This document shows, one piece after another, positions 8,909 to 17,560 of a DNA stretch of 64,000 nt. A model generated the notes under the pieces. That model was not told where the DNA came from, ran no database searches, and saw only the letters and a list, made by a program, of their open reading frames with translations. This DNA comes from Aeromicrobium ginsengisoli (GTDB lineage Bacteria; Actinomycetota; Actinomycetes; Propionibacteriales; Nocardioidaceae): NCBI RefSeq assembly GCF_004134905.2, contig NZ_SDPQ02000001.1, positions 682,001 to 746,000 on the forward strand. The letters run 5' to 3'. A program made the position numbers and the translations under genes. Each line of letters opens with the position of its first letter. Within the stretch, counting starts at the first letter, position 1.

Positions 8909-9148
8909 GTGCATCGAGTCGTACTCAACATGCAGATGAGCAGCGACGAGGCATTCACGACCGTGTCGACCGCGCTGGGCGCGATTCCGGACATCACGAT
9001 CGACGCTCCCGGCTGGAACAACAACCGCCACCTCGTCGTGACGATCCAGACCGAGGACCCCGACGCCGTCGACATCGTCCGCGAGATCACGTGGCAGTTC
9101 GACGCACTCGCGATCCAGCACTCGCTGCACCTCGCCGACGCCGGCTGA
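8909..9148 (+). CDS. Hypothetical 79-residue protein
   Basis: This short soluble protein starts at GTG 8909 behind a good GAGGAGG site (8896-8902). Its alternating pattern (a helix SSDEAFTTVSTALGAIP, strands DITIDAP and HLVVTIQT, a helix PDAVDIVREITWQF, and a strand ALAIQHSLHL) resembles a small alpha/beta ferredoxin-like fold such as ACT or Lrp effector domains. That is an inference from pattern only. No family is recognised. Confidence 0.65.
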   Translation: MHRVVLNMQMSSDEAFTTVSTALGAIPDITIDAPGWNNNRHLVVTIQTEDPDAVDIVREITWQFDALAIQHSLHLADAG

Positions 9149-9152
9149 CGCC

Positions 9153-9647
9153 TCAGCCGCGCTTGAGCGGCCGCAGGGTGAAGAGGTTGTCCGAAGGGTC
9201 GACGACCGCCTTGAACCTCGCTCCGACGACGTATGCCTTCTTGTCGTGGTCATCGCGATTGACGGCGCGAAACTCCGGTACGTCCTTGCCGCTGATGCGC
9301 AGCTGGAGCCGGGCGACATCGTTCGAGCCGTCCCCCGGATCGGTCACCTCGAGGCCGAGGATCTCGGCGGTCGCGTCGTGTCCGCCCCGCAGCAGGCGCT
9401 CGGTGTCGTCGCGGGCCTGGTTCGCCTCGAACCACATCCACGCTCCGAGCAGGCCCATGACGAGCACGAAGCCGACGATGGTCAACGCCACACCCCACCA
9501 CGGTTGGTCGACCTGGTCGAAGATCAGCATCGCCGGCCAGAACAGGATGAACAACCAGCACGCGATGGCGTTGAATCGGAAGAACAGCCGCGCGAACGGG
9601 CCGGCGATCGAAGCCTGCTTGGCCGTGACGACCTCATCCGTGGACAT
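9153..9647 (-). CDS. Membrane protein with two TM helices and a soluble C-terminal domain
   Basis: In this 164-residue protein two hydrophobic helices (about residues 24-43 and 50-70) are followed by a roughly 90-residue soluble domain with beta-like pattern (ATAEILGLEVTDPG, ARLQLRISGKDVPE, YVVGARFKAVVD). The layout resembles DUF3592-like proteins, but I am not certain. ATG 9647 is chosen because the longer in-frame extension runs into the RNase P RNA gene. Confidence 0.65.
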   Translation of the reverse strand: MSTDEVVTAKQASIAGPFARLFFRFNAIACWLFILFWPAMLIFDQVDQPWWGVALTIVGFVLVMGLLGAWMWFEANQARDDTERLLRGGHDATAEILGLEVTDPGDGSNDVARLQLRISGKDVPEFRAVNRDDHDKKAYVVGARFKAVVDPSDNLFTLRPLKRG

Positions 9648-9677
9648 GCTGTCAGGATATCGGCGCGCTGAGGCGGC

Positions 9678-10087
9678 GGGGGCGAATGAGCCGGCCTGTA
9701 AGCCGGATCCTGTCGGGCCACCGAAGTGGCCCGGGCGACCATCCATCTGGGACGCCCATTGCTGGACGCCTCGTGCGACCTACCCGCTGACATAGGACGA
9801 GCAGCCCGTCAGCGCAGACCCCACGTCGCCGAAACGACGTGACGTCCTCTTGGTCTTGCTCCCGGTGGGGTTTACCTAGCCGCCCCGGTCACCCGGAGCG
9901 CTGGTGAGCTCTTACCTCACCGTTTCACCCTTACCCGTTCCCCGGAGGGCCGTTGGCGGTTTGATTTCTGTGGCACTGTCCCGCACGTCGCCGTGGGTGG
10001 CCGTTAGCCACCACCGTCGCTCTGCGGAGTCCGGACTTTCCTCGACACCACGGGGGTGCCGCGGTCGCCCGGCCGACTCATTCGCGT
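9678..10087 (-). ncRNA. rnpB: RNase P RNA
   Basis: On the minus strand the sequence carries the hallmark core GAGGAAAGTCCGGACTCC (around 10050-10033) and ends with the conserved ACAGGATCCGGCTTACAGG. The two ends pair as helix P1 (GCGAATGAG with CTCATTCGC). The length of about 410 nt fits the type A bacterial RNA. The ends are approximate. A TAGGCT -10 box (10098-10093) lies just upstream of the 5' end. RNase P RNA processes tRNA 5' ends. Confidence 0.95.
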
Positions 10088-10092
10088 CCGCC

Positions 10093-10098
10093 AGCCTA
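10093..10098 (-). promoter_or_regulatory. -10 element of rnpB
   Basis: TAGGCT read on the minus strand lies 6-7 nt upstream of the inferred RNase P RNA 5' end. It is back-to-back with the riboswitch promoter, only about 30 bp away. No clear -35 box is visible. Confidence 0.5.
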
Positions 10099-10129
10099 CC
10101 GCCCGCCGGGGTGTCGCGGTGCCGTCCGC

Positions 10130-10135
10130 TAGACT
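10130..10135 (+). promoter_or_regulatory. -10 element of the riboswitch transcript
   Basis: TAGACT lies 6-7 nt before the first conserved riboswitch bases (about 10142), which predicts transcription starting at the aptamer itself. No clear -35 box is visible. Confidence 0.5.
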
Positions 10136-10141
10136 GGCGGC

Positions 10142-10245
10142 ACGAAAGGGAGTAGTCCCCAACGGCTGTGTCGACATACTGACTCCACGAAACTGTGGGT
10201 TCCGGTGCAGCAGGCCACCTCACGGTGGCGGACGAGACTTTCGAC
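10142..10245 (+). promoter_or_regulatory. yybP-ykoY (manganese) riboswitch aptamer
   Basis: The leader contains the signature elements of this family in order: GAAAGGGAGTAG, then a GTGTCGACATACTGAC segment, a variable GC-rich helix, and the closing GACGAGACTTTCG. In known members the two conserved loops bind Mn2+. The downstream gene is a GDT1/UPF0016 transporter, the classic partner gene. The identification rests on motif match and gene context; no covariance search was possible. Confidence 0.88.
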
Positions 10246-10288
10246 CAGAATTTGTCGATGACAATGCCTGGTCGAAGGCTTGTCACCC

Positions 10289-10316
10289 GGCTCTTCGTCC
10301 AGGTGGACGAGGAGCC
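10289..10316 (+). promoter_or_regulatory. Expression-platform hairpin covering the ribosome binding site
   Basis: The arms GGCTCTTCGTCC and GGACGAGGAGCC form a 12-bp stem (one G-U) with loop AGGT, ending 7 nt before the ATG at 10323. The only Shine-Dalgarno-like stretch (GAGGAG) lies inside the 3' arm, so folding would block translation. An upstream stem (10240-10248 with 10268-10276, perfect 9 bp) uses the last bases of the aptamer and could be the alternative switch helix. Confidence 0.7.
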
Positions 10317-10322
10317 CTTTTC

Positions 10323-10874
10323 ATGTACGCGGTGCTGCTGAGTGCAGCGTTGGTGTTCGTCGCCGAGCTCGGCGACAAGAGCCAGCTGATGTCGATGACG
10401 TTCGCGACCCGATACCGGGCGCGGACCGTGATCCTCGGCGCGGGCCTCGCCTGCACGCTCACCAACCTGGTCTCCGCACTGGTTGGCAACGCGATCGGCG
10501 ATGCGCTGCCGGAGCACGCCGTACGCCTTGCCGGTGGCGTGCTGTTCCTCGTGTTCGCCGCGCTGACGTTGCGCCACCTCGCTGCCGGAGAAGAGCCGAA
10601 GCCGCCCGCGACCGGCGGCGCCGCGGTGTTCGTCGTCGGGGCCGCGTTCGTGCTGTCGGAGCTCGGTGACAAGACGATGCTCGCGACCATGACGCTGTCG
10701 ACGCAGTACCACTGGATCCTGATCTGGATCGGCAGCACGATCGGCATGCTGGTCTCGATCGTGCTGGCTGTGTTCGTCGGCAGGGCCCTGCTGCAGGTCC
10801 TGCCGATCAAGGCCGTCCATCTCGTCTCAGCTCTTCTGTTCGCCGGTGTCGGGGTGTGGATGCTCGTCGGCTAG
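10323..10874 (+). CDS. GDT1/UPF0016 (TMEM165-like) divalent cation transporter, probable Mn2+ exporter
   Basis: This 183-residue membrane protein has about six helices. It carries the duplicated family signature: VAELGDKSQ near residue 13 and LSELGDKTM near residue 110, where the acidic residues are thought to move the cation. Family members export Mn2+ or exchange Ca2+/Mn2+ for protons. The Mn2+ riboswitch in the leader strongly supports a manganese role here. ATG 10323 follows the regulatory hairpin. Confidence 0.92.
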   Translation: MYAVLLSAALVFVAELGDKSQLMSMTFATRYRARTVILGAGLACTLTNLVSALVGNAIGDALPEHAVRLAGGVLFLVFAALTLRHLAAGEEPKPPATGGAAVFVVGAAFVLSELGDKTMLATMTLSTQYHWILIWIGSTIGMLVSIVLAVFVGRALLQVLPIKAVHLVSALLFAGVGVWMLVG

Positions 10875-10884
10875 CCTCCTCCGG

Positions 10885-11949
10885 GTGACACACGACCTGG
10901 GCTCACTGGCGGAGATCGTCGGCTTCCTGGTCGCGATCATGGTGCTGGCGCAGGCGTGTGCCGACGAGGGCCTGTTCGACGTGCTCGGTGACCGGGTGTC
11001 GAGGTCGGCCGGCGGGTCGAGCGTCAGGCTGCTGGCCTGGAGCGTCGGCCTCGCAGCCACGGTCACAGCGGTGCTCAGCCTGGACGCGACCGTGGTGCTG
11101 CTGACCCCGATCCTCATCGCCGCCAGCGCGCACCGCTCTCACGCGTACGCCACGGTGCGGCTGGCCAACTCCGGCTCGACCCTGCTGCCGGTGTCCAACC
11201 TGACCAACCTGCTCGTGTTCAGCGCGACCGGCCTGACGTTCGTGGGTTTCACCTGGGCGATGCTGCCGGTGTGGCTGGTGGCCGTCGCAGGCGAGTACGC
11301 CGTCCTGCGCTGGTGGTTCCGCGCGGAGACCCGCGAACCGTATGCGACGCCGACCGGCGAGCCGCACGCCCTGCCATGGTTCCCTCTCGTCGTCGTCCTG
11401 GCCGTCCTGCTCGCCCTCGCGACCGGCACGACGCCCTGGATCCCCGCGTCAGTCGGAGCGGTGCTGGTCAGCGCGTACGCCCTCCTGCGGCGCACCGCGT
11501 CGTGGCGTGACCTGATGCACGCTGCCAACCTCCCGCTCGCGGTCGTGGTCCTGGCCTGGGCGCTCGTCGTGTCCTGGTTGGGCACGACTGCCGTCGGCGA
11601 GTGGTTCACCGATGCGATGCCGGCCGGCACCGGGCTCGGCGCGCTGTTGGTCACCGCATTGGTGGCCATGGTGGCCGCCAACCTCATCAACAACCTGCCG
11701 GCGACCCTGCTGCTCCTGCCTGCGGCCGACTCCGCCGGTTCGCTGGCGATCCTGGCCCTGCTCATCGGCGTCAACGTCGGTGCCAACCTGACGATGATCG
11801 GGTCGCTGGCCAACCTGTTGTGGCGGCAGTCGGGTGGCCGGGCGCTGTCGACCGTACGCGAGTTCCACCTGCTGGGGTTGGCGACGACTCCTGCACTGGT
11901 GGTCGTCTGCACCGTGATGCTCTGGGCGTGGACGTCGCTCATCTGGTGA
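10885..11949 (+). CDS. ArsB/anion-permease-like membrane transporter
   Basis: This 354-residue polytopic protein of about 9-10 helices has the repeated architecture of the ArsB/NhaD/CitT superfamily: LDATVVLLTPILIAA in the first half and NLINNLPATLLL plus GVNVGANLTMIGSLANLLW in the second. The substrate may be arsenite or another anion; nothing nearby decides. GTG 10885 is just after the riboswitch-controlled transporter (10-bp gap), so the two may share a transcript and respond to manganese (inference). Confidence 0.85.
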   Translation: MTHDLGSLAEIVGFLVAIMVLAQACADEGLFDVLGDRVSRSAGGSSVRLLAWSVGLAATVTAVLSLDATVVLLTPILIAASAHRSHAYATVRLANSGSTLLPVSNLTNLLVFSATGLTFVGFTWAMLPVWLVAVAGEYAVLRWWFRAETREPYATPTGEPHALPWFPLVVVLAVLLALATGTTPWIPASVGAVLVSAYALLRRTASWRDLMHAANLPLAVVVLAWALVVSWLGTTAVGEWFTDAMPAGTGLGALLVTALVAMVAANLINNLPATLLLLPAADSAGSLAILALLIGVNVGANLTMIGSLANLLWRQSGGRALSTVREFHLLGLATTPALVVVCTVMLWAWTSLIW

Positions 11950-11966
11950 CTCTGTAAGGTCGGTCC

Positions 11967-12731
11967 GTGCTGATCCTGCTGCCGCCCTCCGAGGGCAAGA
12001 CCCGCCCGGAGTCCGGCGCACCTCTCGACCTCGAGACGCTCTCCTTCGGCCGGCTCACGCCCGTACGCGCACAGCTGCTGCGTACGCTCGTCAAGCTCTG
12101 CAACGGCAACCCGAAGCGGGCCATGGAGGTGCTCGGTCTCGGCGCGACGCAGGCCGACGCGATCGCCGTCAACGCGGTGCTGCCCCAGGAGCCGACCGCC
12201 CGCGCCGACGAGATCTACACCGGCGTGCTGTTCTCCGAGCTCGACCTGCCGAGCCTCGACGACGCATCGCGCAAACGAGCCGACGAGTCCCTCGCGATCG
12301 CCAGCGCACTGTTCGGCCTGCTGCGACCCGACGACCTGATCCCGGCCTACCGGCTGTCGGGCAACGTGACGCTGCCTCGGCTCGGCACCGTCGCGGGCCG
12401 GTGGCGTGCCCCGCTCCCCCGCGTCATGGGTGAGGTGGCCGGCGACGGTCTGCTGGTCGACCTGCGTTCCGGGACGTACACCGCCCTCGGGAAGCCCCCC
12501 GCGGGGCTGGCCGAGCGCACCGCGACGATGCGGGTCCTGCACGAGCACCGCGGCGTACGCAAGGTCGTCAGCCACTTCAACAAGGCGACCAAGGGCCGCA
12601 TCGTGCGCGGCCTGCTGGAGTCGGGCGCCGATCCTCATACGGTCGATGAGCTGCAGAGCGTGCTGGCCGATCTCGGCTGGACCGTCGAGCGCGCCGGTCA
12701 GCGCCTCGACATCGTCGTCGCCGAGGTCTGA
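11967..12731 (+). CDS. yaaA: YaaA family peroxide-stress protein
   Basis: This 254-residue DUF328/YaaA protein has the N-terminal LLPPSEGKTRP motif and a conserved C-terminal block around VRKVVSHFNKATKGRIVR. In E. coli YaaA limits Fenton damage under peroxide stress by lowering free iron and has a DNA-binding fold. GTG 11967 sits 6 nt after TAAGGT (11955-11960), suggesting a leaderless mRNA independent of the upstream transporter. Confidence 0.92.
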   Translation: MLILLPPSEGKTRPESGAPLDLETLSFGRLTPVRAQLLRTLVKLCNGNPKRAMEVLGLGATQADAIAVNAVLPQEPTARADEIYTGVLFSELDLPSLDDASRKRADESLAIASALFGLLRPDDLIPAYRLSGNVTLPRLGTVAGRWRAPLPRVMGEVAGDGLLVDLRSGTYTALGKPPAGLAERTATMRVLHEHRGVRKVVSHFNKATKGRIVRGLLESGADPHTVDELQSVLADLGWTVERAGQRLDIVVAEV

Positions 12732-12751
12732 GCCCCTCGATCCTTGAGCGG

Positions 12752-13855
12752 CTACTCCGGGACGACGTTGACGTTGCGGACCGATGCCGCGCCGTCCGGA
12801 TACCACTGGATCGTCGTGATCGAGGCGGGCGAGAGCTCGATCTTGTAGATCACCTGCATCGGTGCACCCAGAGCGAGCCGCACCAGCAGCTTGATCGGGG
12901 TGACGTGGCTGACCGCGACGACGGTCTTGCCGCCGTACGTTTCGAGAATCCGGTCGCGAGCAGCCGCCACCCGCTCGGCGACGGTGTCGAACGGTTCCCC
13001 GCCCGGCGGCGCCACCGCCGTGGACCCGAGCCAGTCGTCGAGCTCGTTCGGCCATCGCTCCATGATCTCGCCGAACGTGAAGCCGTCCCACTCGCCGAAC
13101 GCGGTCTCGGCCAGGCCCGCCTCGAGCTCGACGTCGAGACCGAGCTCGCCGGCCACGACCGCCGCGGTCTCCCGCGTGCGCTGCATCGGCGACGTGACGA
13201 TCGCGTCGACGCCACCCAGCCGCTTGAGCCACGCGGCGGCCCGTCGGGCCTGCTCGACGCCGGTCGGAGTCAGCCCGGGGTCGTCTCCCCCGCTGCCGGA
13301 GAACACCTTGCGCTCGGTCGCCTGCGTGACGCCGTGGCGCAACAGGACGATCGTCGTGGGCTCGCCCGACGCCCCACCCCGCCAGCCGAGCTGGGCGCTT
13401 GGCGCCTGCGGAGCGGTGCCGCCGACCGTGCCGGGCCCACCGGCCGCCTCGTCGTCGAGTGCGGCATTGGCGAGCGCATCGGCCGCCGTGTTCTGCTCGC
13501 GCGGCACCCAGGTCCAGGTCACCGTGCCGCGCGGCAGGAGGGCGCGCGCCTGCTCCGCGAGCGGCTGCATGCTGGCGTGCTTGATCTTCCACCGGCCGGC
13601 CATCTGCTCGATGACCAGCTTGGAGTCCATCCGCACCTCGACGTCGGTGACCTCGGGAGCGTGCTCGCGGGCCATCTCGAGACCGGCGATCAGTCCGGAG
13701 TACTCGGCGACGTTGTTGGTGGCGATGCCGATCGTCTCGCCCCGCTGGGCGATGACCGCCCCGGTGTCGGCGTCACGGACCAGCGCACCGTAGGACGAGG
13801 GGCCGGGGTTGCCCCGTGAGCCACCATCGGCCTCGATGATGATCCGCGAGGTCAC
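12752..13855 (-). CDS. Bifunctional RNase H / histidine phosphatase
   Basis: This 367-residue fusion has an N-terminal type I RNase H domain with IIEADGGSRGNPGP, NNVAEY, RMDSKLVIEQM and AADALAN, supplying the Asp-Glu-Asp-Asp metal site. The C-terminal phosphoglycerate-mutase-like phosphatase has LLRHGVTQATE. The fusion matches the mycobacterial Rv2228c type, which combines RNase H with acid or alpha-ribazole phosphatase activity. GTG 13855 overlaps the upstream stop as GTGA, showing coupling to the zinc-ribbon gene; the in-frame start at 13894 would lie inside that gene. Confidence 0.93.
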   Translation of the reverse strand: MTSRIIIEADGGSRGNPGPSSYGALVRDADTGAVIAQRGETIGIATNNVAEYSGLIAGLEMAREHAPEVTDVEVRMDSKLVIEQMAGRWKIKHASMQPLAEQARALLPRGTVTWTWVPREQNTAADALANAALDDEAAGGPGTVGGTAPQAPSAQLGWRGGASGEPTTIVLLRHGVTQATERKVFSGSGGDDPGLTPTGVEQARRAAAWLKRLGGVDAIVTSPMQRTRETAAVVAGELGLDVELEAGLAETAFGEWDGFTFGEIMERWPNELDDWLGSTAVAPPGGEPFDTVAERVAAARDRILETYGGKTVVAVSHVTPIKLLVRLALGAPMQVIYKIELSPASITTIQWYPDGAASVRNVNVVPE

Positions 13856-14595
13856 AGCCCGGACTCGGCCGTACGTACGAGGATGCGGCCGCACTCGGGG
13901 CAGCGCAGGACGTCATCTTCCGGAGCCGCCGCGATGTCTCGCAGGTCGGCGCCGTTGAGCTCGAGCCGGCAGCCCTCGCACCTGCGGGCGCGCAGGGCAG
14001 CCGCACCGAGGCCGCCGTACTGGGCACGCACCTTGTCGTAGAGCGCGATGAGCTCGTCGGGCACCCCGGCCGCGGCCTGTGCCCGGTCGGCCTGAGCCGC
14101 GGCGGCCTGTTCGTCGAGCACGACGATCGCCGCGTCGCGGGCGTCGACAGCTTGCGCGAGGTCCTCGTTGATGGCGGTGAGGTCCGACTCGAGGGCGGTC
14201 AACCGGGTCTGCGCCTCTTCGAGCTTCTCCATGACCTCGAGCTCGTCGTCCTCGAGTGTCGAGATGCGGCGCTCGAGCGCGACGAGCTCGTGCTGCAGGC
14301 TCTCGAGGTCCTTGGGGTTGCTGATCGCTCCGGAGTTGAGCCGCTCCTCGTCGCGGGCGCGCCGGGTCTTGACCTGCTCGACCTCGGCGTCGGCCTTCTT
14401 CTGCGCGCGGGTGAGGTCGGACACCTCGGTGTCGGCCTCGATGCGTGCCCCGTCGAGGTCGTTCGCCTTGGCCTGCAGATCAGCGATCTGGGCGTGCTCC
14501 GGGAGCGAGTTCTTGCGGTGCTGGAGCTGGGCGAGGACGGAGTCCTGAGCCTGCAGGTCGAGCAGGGCGGACTGGGCGGTGGGGTCGGCTTTCAC
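13852..14595 (-). CDS. Coiled-coil protein with C4-type zinc ribbon
   Basis: This 247-residue protein has about 170 residues of long coiled coil (heptad-rich, Glu/Lys/Leu). A C-terminal zinc ribbon follows with CEGC and CPEC pairs (RRCEGCRLEL ... VLRCPECGRIL). The layout matches the CT398/Rv2229c family found between NIF3 and RNase H genes in actinobacteria. The molecular role is unknown. GTG start; the C-terminus overlaps the next start by 4 bp. Confidence 0.9.
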   Translation of the reverse strand: MKADPTAQSALLDLQAQDSVLAQLQHRKNSLPEHAQIADLQAKANDLDGARIEADTEVSDLTRAQKKADAEVEQVKTRRARDEERLNSGAISNPKDLESLQHELVALERRISTLEDDELEVMEKLEEAQTRLTALESDLTAINEDLAQAVDARDAAIVVLDEQAAAAQADRAQAAAGVPDELIALYDKVRAQYGGLGAAALRARRCEGCRLELNGADLRDIAAAPEDDVLRCPECGRILVRTAESGL

Positions 14596-14653
14596 AAGGG
14601 CTACCGTACCGGCACAGAGTTCCCCGTCACGGGCCGCTCGATCCGCCGGGCCT

Positions 14654-15775
14654 TCACGAAATGTGCGAGGTCCAGGGATCGGTCACGATGGTCGAGACCT
14701 TGGTCTCGATGCCGGGCAGCCGCTCGCCCAGCGCACGCGATCCCACGGGCAGCCAGGTCCACTCCGCTGCCCAGTGGGGTACGTCGACGACGGCGCAGGC
14801 GCCAGGCTTCTCGAGGTGCTCGCTGACCGGGTGGTGCCGCAGGTCCGAGGTCACGTAGACATCGGCGCCGGCCGCGTCGGCCGTGGCCAGCAGGAAGTCG
14901 CCCGATCCCCCGCACAGTGCCACCGTGCGAATCGATCGCTCCGGATCGCCGGCCACCCGGGTCGCACTGTGGTGTGCCGGCAGCCGCTCCGAGACGTGGG
15001 CGGCGAATGCCGCCAGGGTCATCTCCGAGCCCAGCGTCCCGATACGGCCACTGCCGCGATCCGTCGCCTGGGCGGCGGGTTCGAGGACGTCGTAGGCGAC
15101 CTCCTCGTACGGATGAGCACTGAGCAGCGCAGCCCGCACGTCGTCGCGCAGTCGCCGTTCGGCCACCATCTCGATCCGCGCCTCGGAGACGTGCTCGACC
15201 GTGCCGACCTCACCGATCGCCGGGTCGGCGCCCTCGAGCGGGCGGAACGATCCGGTGCCGGTCGACCGGAACTGTGCGGAGTCGTAGTCGCCCATCCGCC
15301 CGGCGCCCGCGGCGTGCATCGCGGCGACGACCCGGTCGGCGTCTGTCTCGGGCACGAACACGACCCACTTGTCGGTCGGACCTGCCGGATCAGCCTCCAG
15401 CGGGCGTACGTCCGACAGTCCCAGCGCCAGCGCCATCGACTCCGAGACCCCGAGGACGGGGCTGTCGGCGTTGGTGTGGCACGTGTGCAGCGCGATGCCG
15501 TTGCTGATCAGGGTGTGGACCACACGCCCCTTGGGCGAGGTCGCCGCCACGCTCGTGACCCCCTTGAGCCACAGCGGGTGGTGCGTCACGACGAGATCGG
15601 CGCCCCAGGCGACCGCCTCGTCGACGACTGCCTGCACGGGGTCGACGGCGAAGAGCACCTTGGTGATCTCGGCGTCGGGATCGCCGGCGACGGTGCCGAC
15701 GGCGTCCCAGCTGTCGGCCCACCGCGGGTCGTACAAGCCGTCGAGGACGCTGACGACGTCACGCAGTGTGGGCAT
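14654..15775 (-). CDS. NIF3-like dinuclear metal-centre protein
   Basis: This 373-residue Nif3/YbgI/YqfO family protein has metal-binding blocks LVVTHHPLWLKG, HTCHTNAD and (C-terminal) ALCGGSGDF with VTSDLRHHPVSEH. The inserted middle domain with LSAHPYEEVAYDV is the PII-like domain of the longer forms. Proposed roles include GTP cyclohydrolase 1 type 2-like activity, but the function is uncertain. ATG 15775 lies 6 nt after TACAGT (15787-15782), supporting a leaderless start over one eight codons upstream. First gene of the NIF3/zinc-ribbon/RNase H set. Confidence 0.93.
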   Translation of the reverse strand: MPTLRDVVSVLDGLYDPRWADSWDAVGTVAGDPDAEITKVLFAVDPVQAVVDEAVAWGADLVVTHHPLWLKGVTSVAATSPKGRVVHTLISNGIALHTCHTNADSPVLGVSESMALALGLSDVRPLEADPAGPTDKWVVFVPETDADRVVAAMHAAGAGRMGDYDSAQFRSTGTGSFRPLEGADPAIGEVGTVEHVSEARIEMVAERRLRDDVRAALLSAHPYEEVAYDVLEPAAQATDRGSGRIGTLGSEMTLAAFAAHVSERLPAHHSATRVAGDPERSIRTVALCGGSGDFLLATADAAGADVYVTSDLRHHPVSEHLEKPGACAVVDVPHWAAEWTWLPVGSRALGERLPGIETKVSTIVTDPWTSHIS

Positions 15776-15797
15776 GCCGTCACTGTAGTGAACCGGC

Positions 15798-15843
15798 AAC
15801 GCCGTCCCGCACGAGCCGTGTGGGCCTCGTGCGGGACGGCGTT
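15798..15843. terminator. Perfect 18-bp hairpin after the phospholipase gene
   Basis: The arms AACGCCGTCCCGCACGAG and CTCGTGCGGGACGGCGTT are exact complements over 18 bp with a 10-nt loop. The hairpin begins 7 bp past the phospholipase stop (minus strand) and lacks a T-tract. It probably terminates the efeO-efeB-phospholipase transcript before the NIF3 promoter. Confidence 0.7.
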
Positions 15844-15850
15844 GAGCGGA

Positions 15851-17506
15851 TCAGCCGGCCTTGACCTTGACCGGCGGCGTCGAGCTGACGGTGCCGTCCG
15901 AGCGCATCAGCACGGTGTGCTGCTGCGGGTGCCGGAAGTCGAACATCGCCGTGAACGTGTTCGCCCGGGAGTCGAACGCGTGATCACCGATGCTCGAGAC
16001 GCCCCAGTTCTGCTCGATGAACTTCAGCACCGAGGGCTGCTCGAGCCTGGTGTGCGACACGTAGTTGCGCTTCGCGAACGGCGAGATCACCAGGAACGGC
16101 AGACGCTGGCTCGGTCCACAGCGGTCCGCGTAGCCACCGGCGGGAGCCGTCGCCGACTTCCCGGCAGCCGTCGTGCAGACCGCCTGGTCGGTGGCGGGAT
16201 CGGCCGAGCCGTTGAGGATCGTCGGCGCCACGTGGTCGTACCAGCCGTCCGAGTCGTCGTACGTCACGACGATCGCCGTGCTCGACCAGGACTTCGACTT
16301 CTGGATCGCGTTGATCTCGCGGGTGAGGAACTTCTGCTCGTCCAGCGGGCTGGAGTACGAAGCGTGGCCGTCCTGCGCCTCAGGCGCCTTCACGAACGAC
16401 ACCGCGGGCAGGGTGTTGGCCTTGACCGCCTTGTCGAAGTAGCTGAGGTCGTAGTTGTGGTTGGCGCGACCGTTGTGACCGACCTCGGCGAGCGACGTCG
16501 GTGCGAGGTGGTGCGGGTTGGACGTCGACTTGTAGTACTCGAACGGCGAGTGGTGCGGCGAGTAGTCACGGACGTTCTGCCCGATGCTGTTCGTCGTGGT
16601 CGTCTCGCACTTCGCGTAGTGCCCCTTGGTCCCGTCCCAGGCCGTCGACGGGGTGAAGCCGCCCTGGAACCAGCCCCATGTGACGCCCTGCTGGTTGAGC
16701 CGGTCACCGATGTTCTTGCCGGACATGCCGACCACGGCGGAAGTCGCGGTGTGGTCGTTGTCGGAGCAGTCGTCGTAGGCCGGGTCGGGGTCACCGATGA
16801 CCGTGCCGACACCCGAGGCGTTGGCGCCGGCAACGGCGGTGGACCCGGTCAGTGCCGCGCCGGTGTTGGGGTCGTACGCCGTGCCGCCGTGGGTCTGGCC
16901 CGAGATGAGGTTGAGCGCGCCCGGGGTGGACGGTCCGAACGTGGAGTCCCAGTTGTTGTCGCTCATCGAGTAGTTCTGCGCGTAGTTCCACAGGCCGGTG
17001 ACGGTGTTGCCGTCGAAGTAGTCCATCGCGAGGCCGGGGCTGCCGTAGAGCCCGGTGCAGGTGTCGACGCTGGTCGACTCGACGAACTTGTCCATCGCAC
17101 CGCCGTTCACGGCCTTCTGCTCGGGCGTGTAGTTGTGGTTCTGGCTGCACGTCGCGTTCTGCGCGTGCGTGAGGCGACTCGGTGCGTACGCATTGGGGTT
17201 GTTGGTCAGCGCACCCGAAGTCACGAGGTTGTTGTTCTTGGGCGTACGGCTCGAGCCGTGGAACGTCACGCCGTCAGAGTTCGCGGCCTTGGGATAGGTG
17301 CCGAAGTAATGGTCGTAAGAGACGTTCTCGTCGAACAGGACCACCAGGTGCTTGATGGGGGTCTTGGTGCGGGAGGTGCGCCCGCTCTGGTGCGCCACGC
17401 GCGGATGGGCACTTGCGGCCGACAGCTGCACGCCGCCGGCCACGAGGCCGGCTGTCGCCATGAGCGCCATCGCGCCCTGACGCAGACGCTTGGTCCTTGT
17501 CACCAT
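15851..17506 (-). CDS. Secreted phospholipase C / phosphoesterase family protein
   Basis: This 551-residue protein has an N-terminal export signal: basic start, hydrophobic stretch around ALMATAGLVAGG, and an AASA/H-type cleavage region near residue 33. The PF04185 phosphoesterase domain follows, with the opening motif LFDENVSYDHYFGTYP (commonly ENRSFDHYFG), and later VVTYDDSDGWYDHV and LPFLVISPFAKRNYVSHT. Substrates of the family are phospholipids or other phosphate esters. ATG 17506 has GAGGAAG upstream. It follows efeB with a 54-bp gap, so co-expression with the iron/heme genes is plausible. Confidence 0.9.
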   Translation of the reverse strand: MVTRTKRLRQGAMALMATAGLVAGGVQLSAASAHPRVAHQSGRTSRTKTPIKHLVVLFDENVSYDHYFGTYPKAANSDGVTFHGSSRTPKNNNLVTSGALTNNPNAYAPSRLTHAQNATCSQNHNYTPEQKAVNGGAMDKFVESTSVDTCTGLYGSPGLAMDYFDGNTVTGLWNYAQNYSMSDNNWDSTFGPSTPGALNLISGQTHGGTAYDPNTGAALTGSTAVAGANASGVGTVIGDPDPAYDDCSDNDHTATSAVVGMSGKNIGDRLNQQGVTWGWFQGGFTPSTAWDGTKGHYAKCETTTTNSIGQNVRDYSPHHSPFEYYKSTSNPHHLAPTSLAEVGHNGRANHNYDLSYFDKAVKANTLPAVSFVKAPEAQDGHASYSSPLDEQKFLTREINAIQKSKSWSSTAIVVTYDDSDGWYDHVAPTILNGSADPATDQAVCTTAAGKSATAPAGGYADRCGPSQRLPFLVISPFAKRNYVSHTRLEQPSVLKFIEQNWGVSSIGDHAFDSRANTFTAMFDFRHPQQHTVLMRSDGTVSSTPPVKVKAG

Positions 17507-17560
17507 GTTTCTTCCTCATCTTCTCGGGGGGTGGGTGTTGCGTGTGGCTGGGCGACGGGC

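Noticed and set aside
9912..10820. Minus-strand open frame over RNase P RNA, riboswitch and GDT1 gene
   Set aside because: It crosses a structured RNA gene and is antisense to a recognised transporter.
11139..13592. 817-codon minus-strand open frame across the permease, yaaA and RNase H region
   Set aside because: It overlaps three recognised genes in other frames and has no domain motifs.
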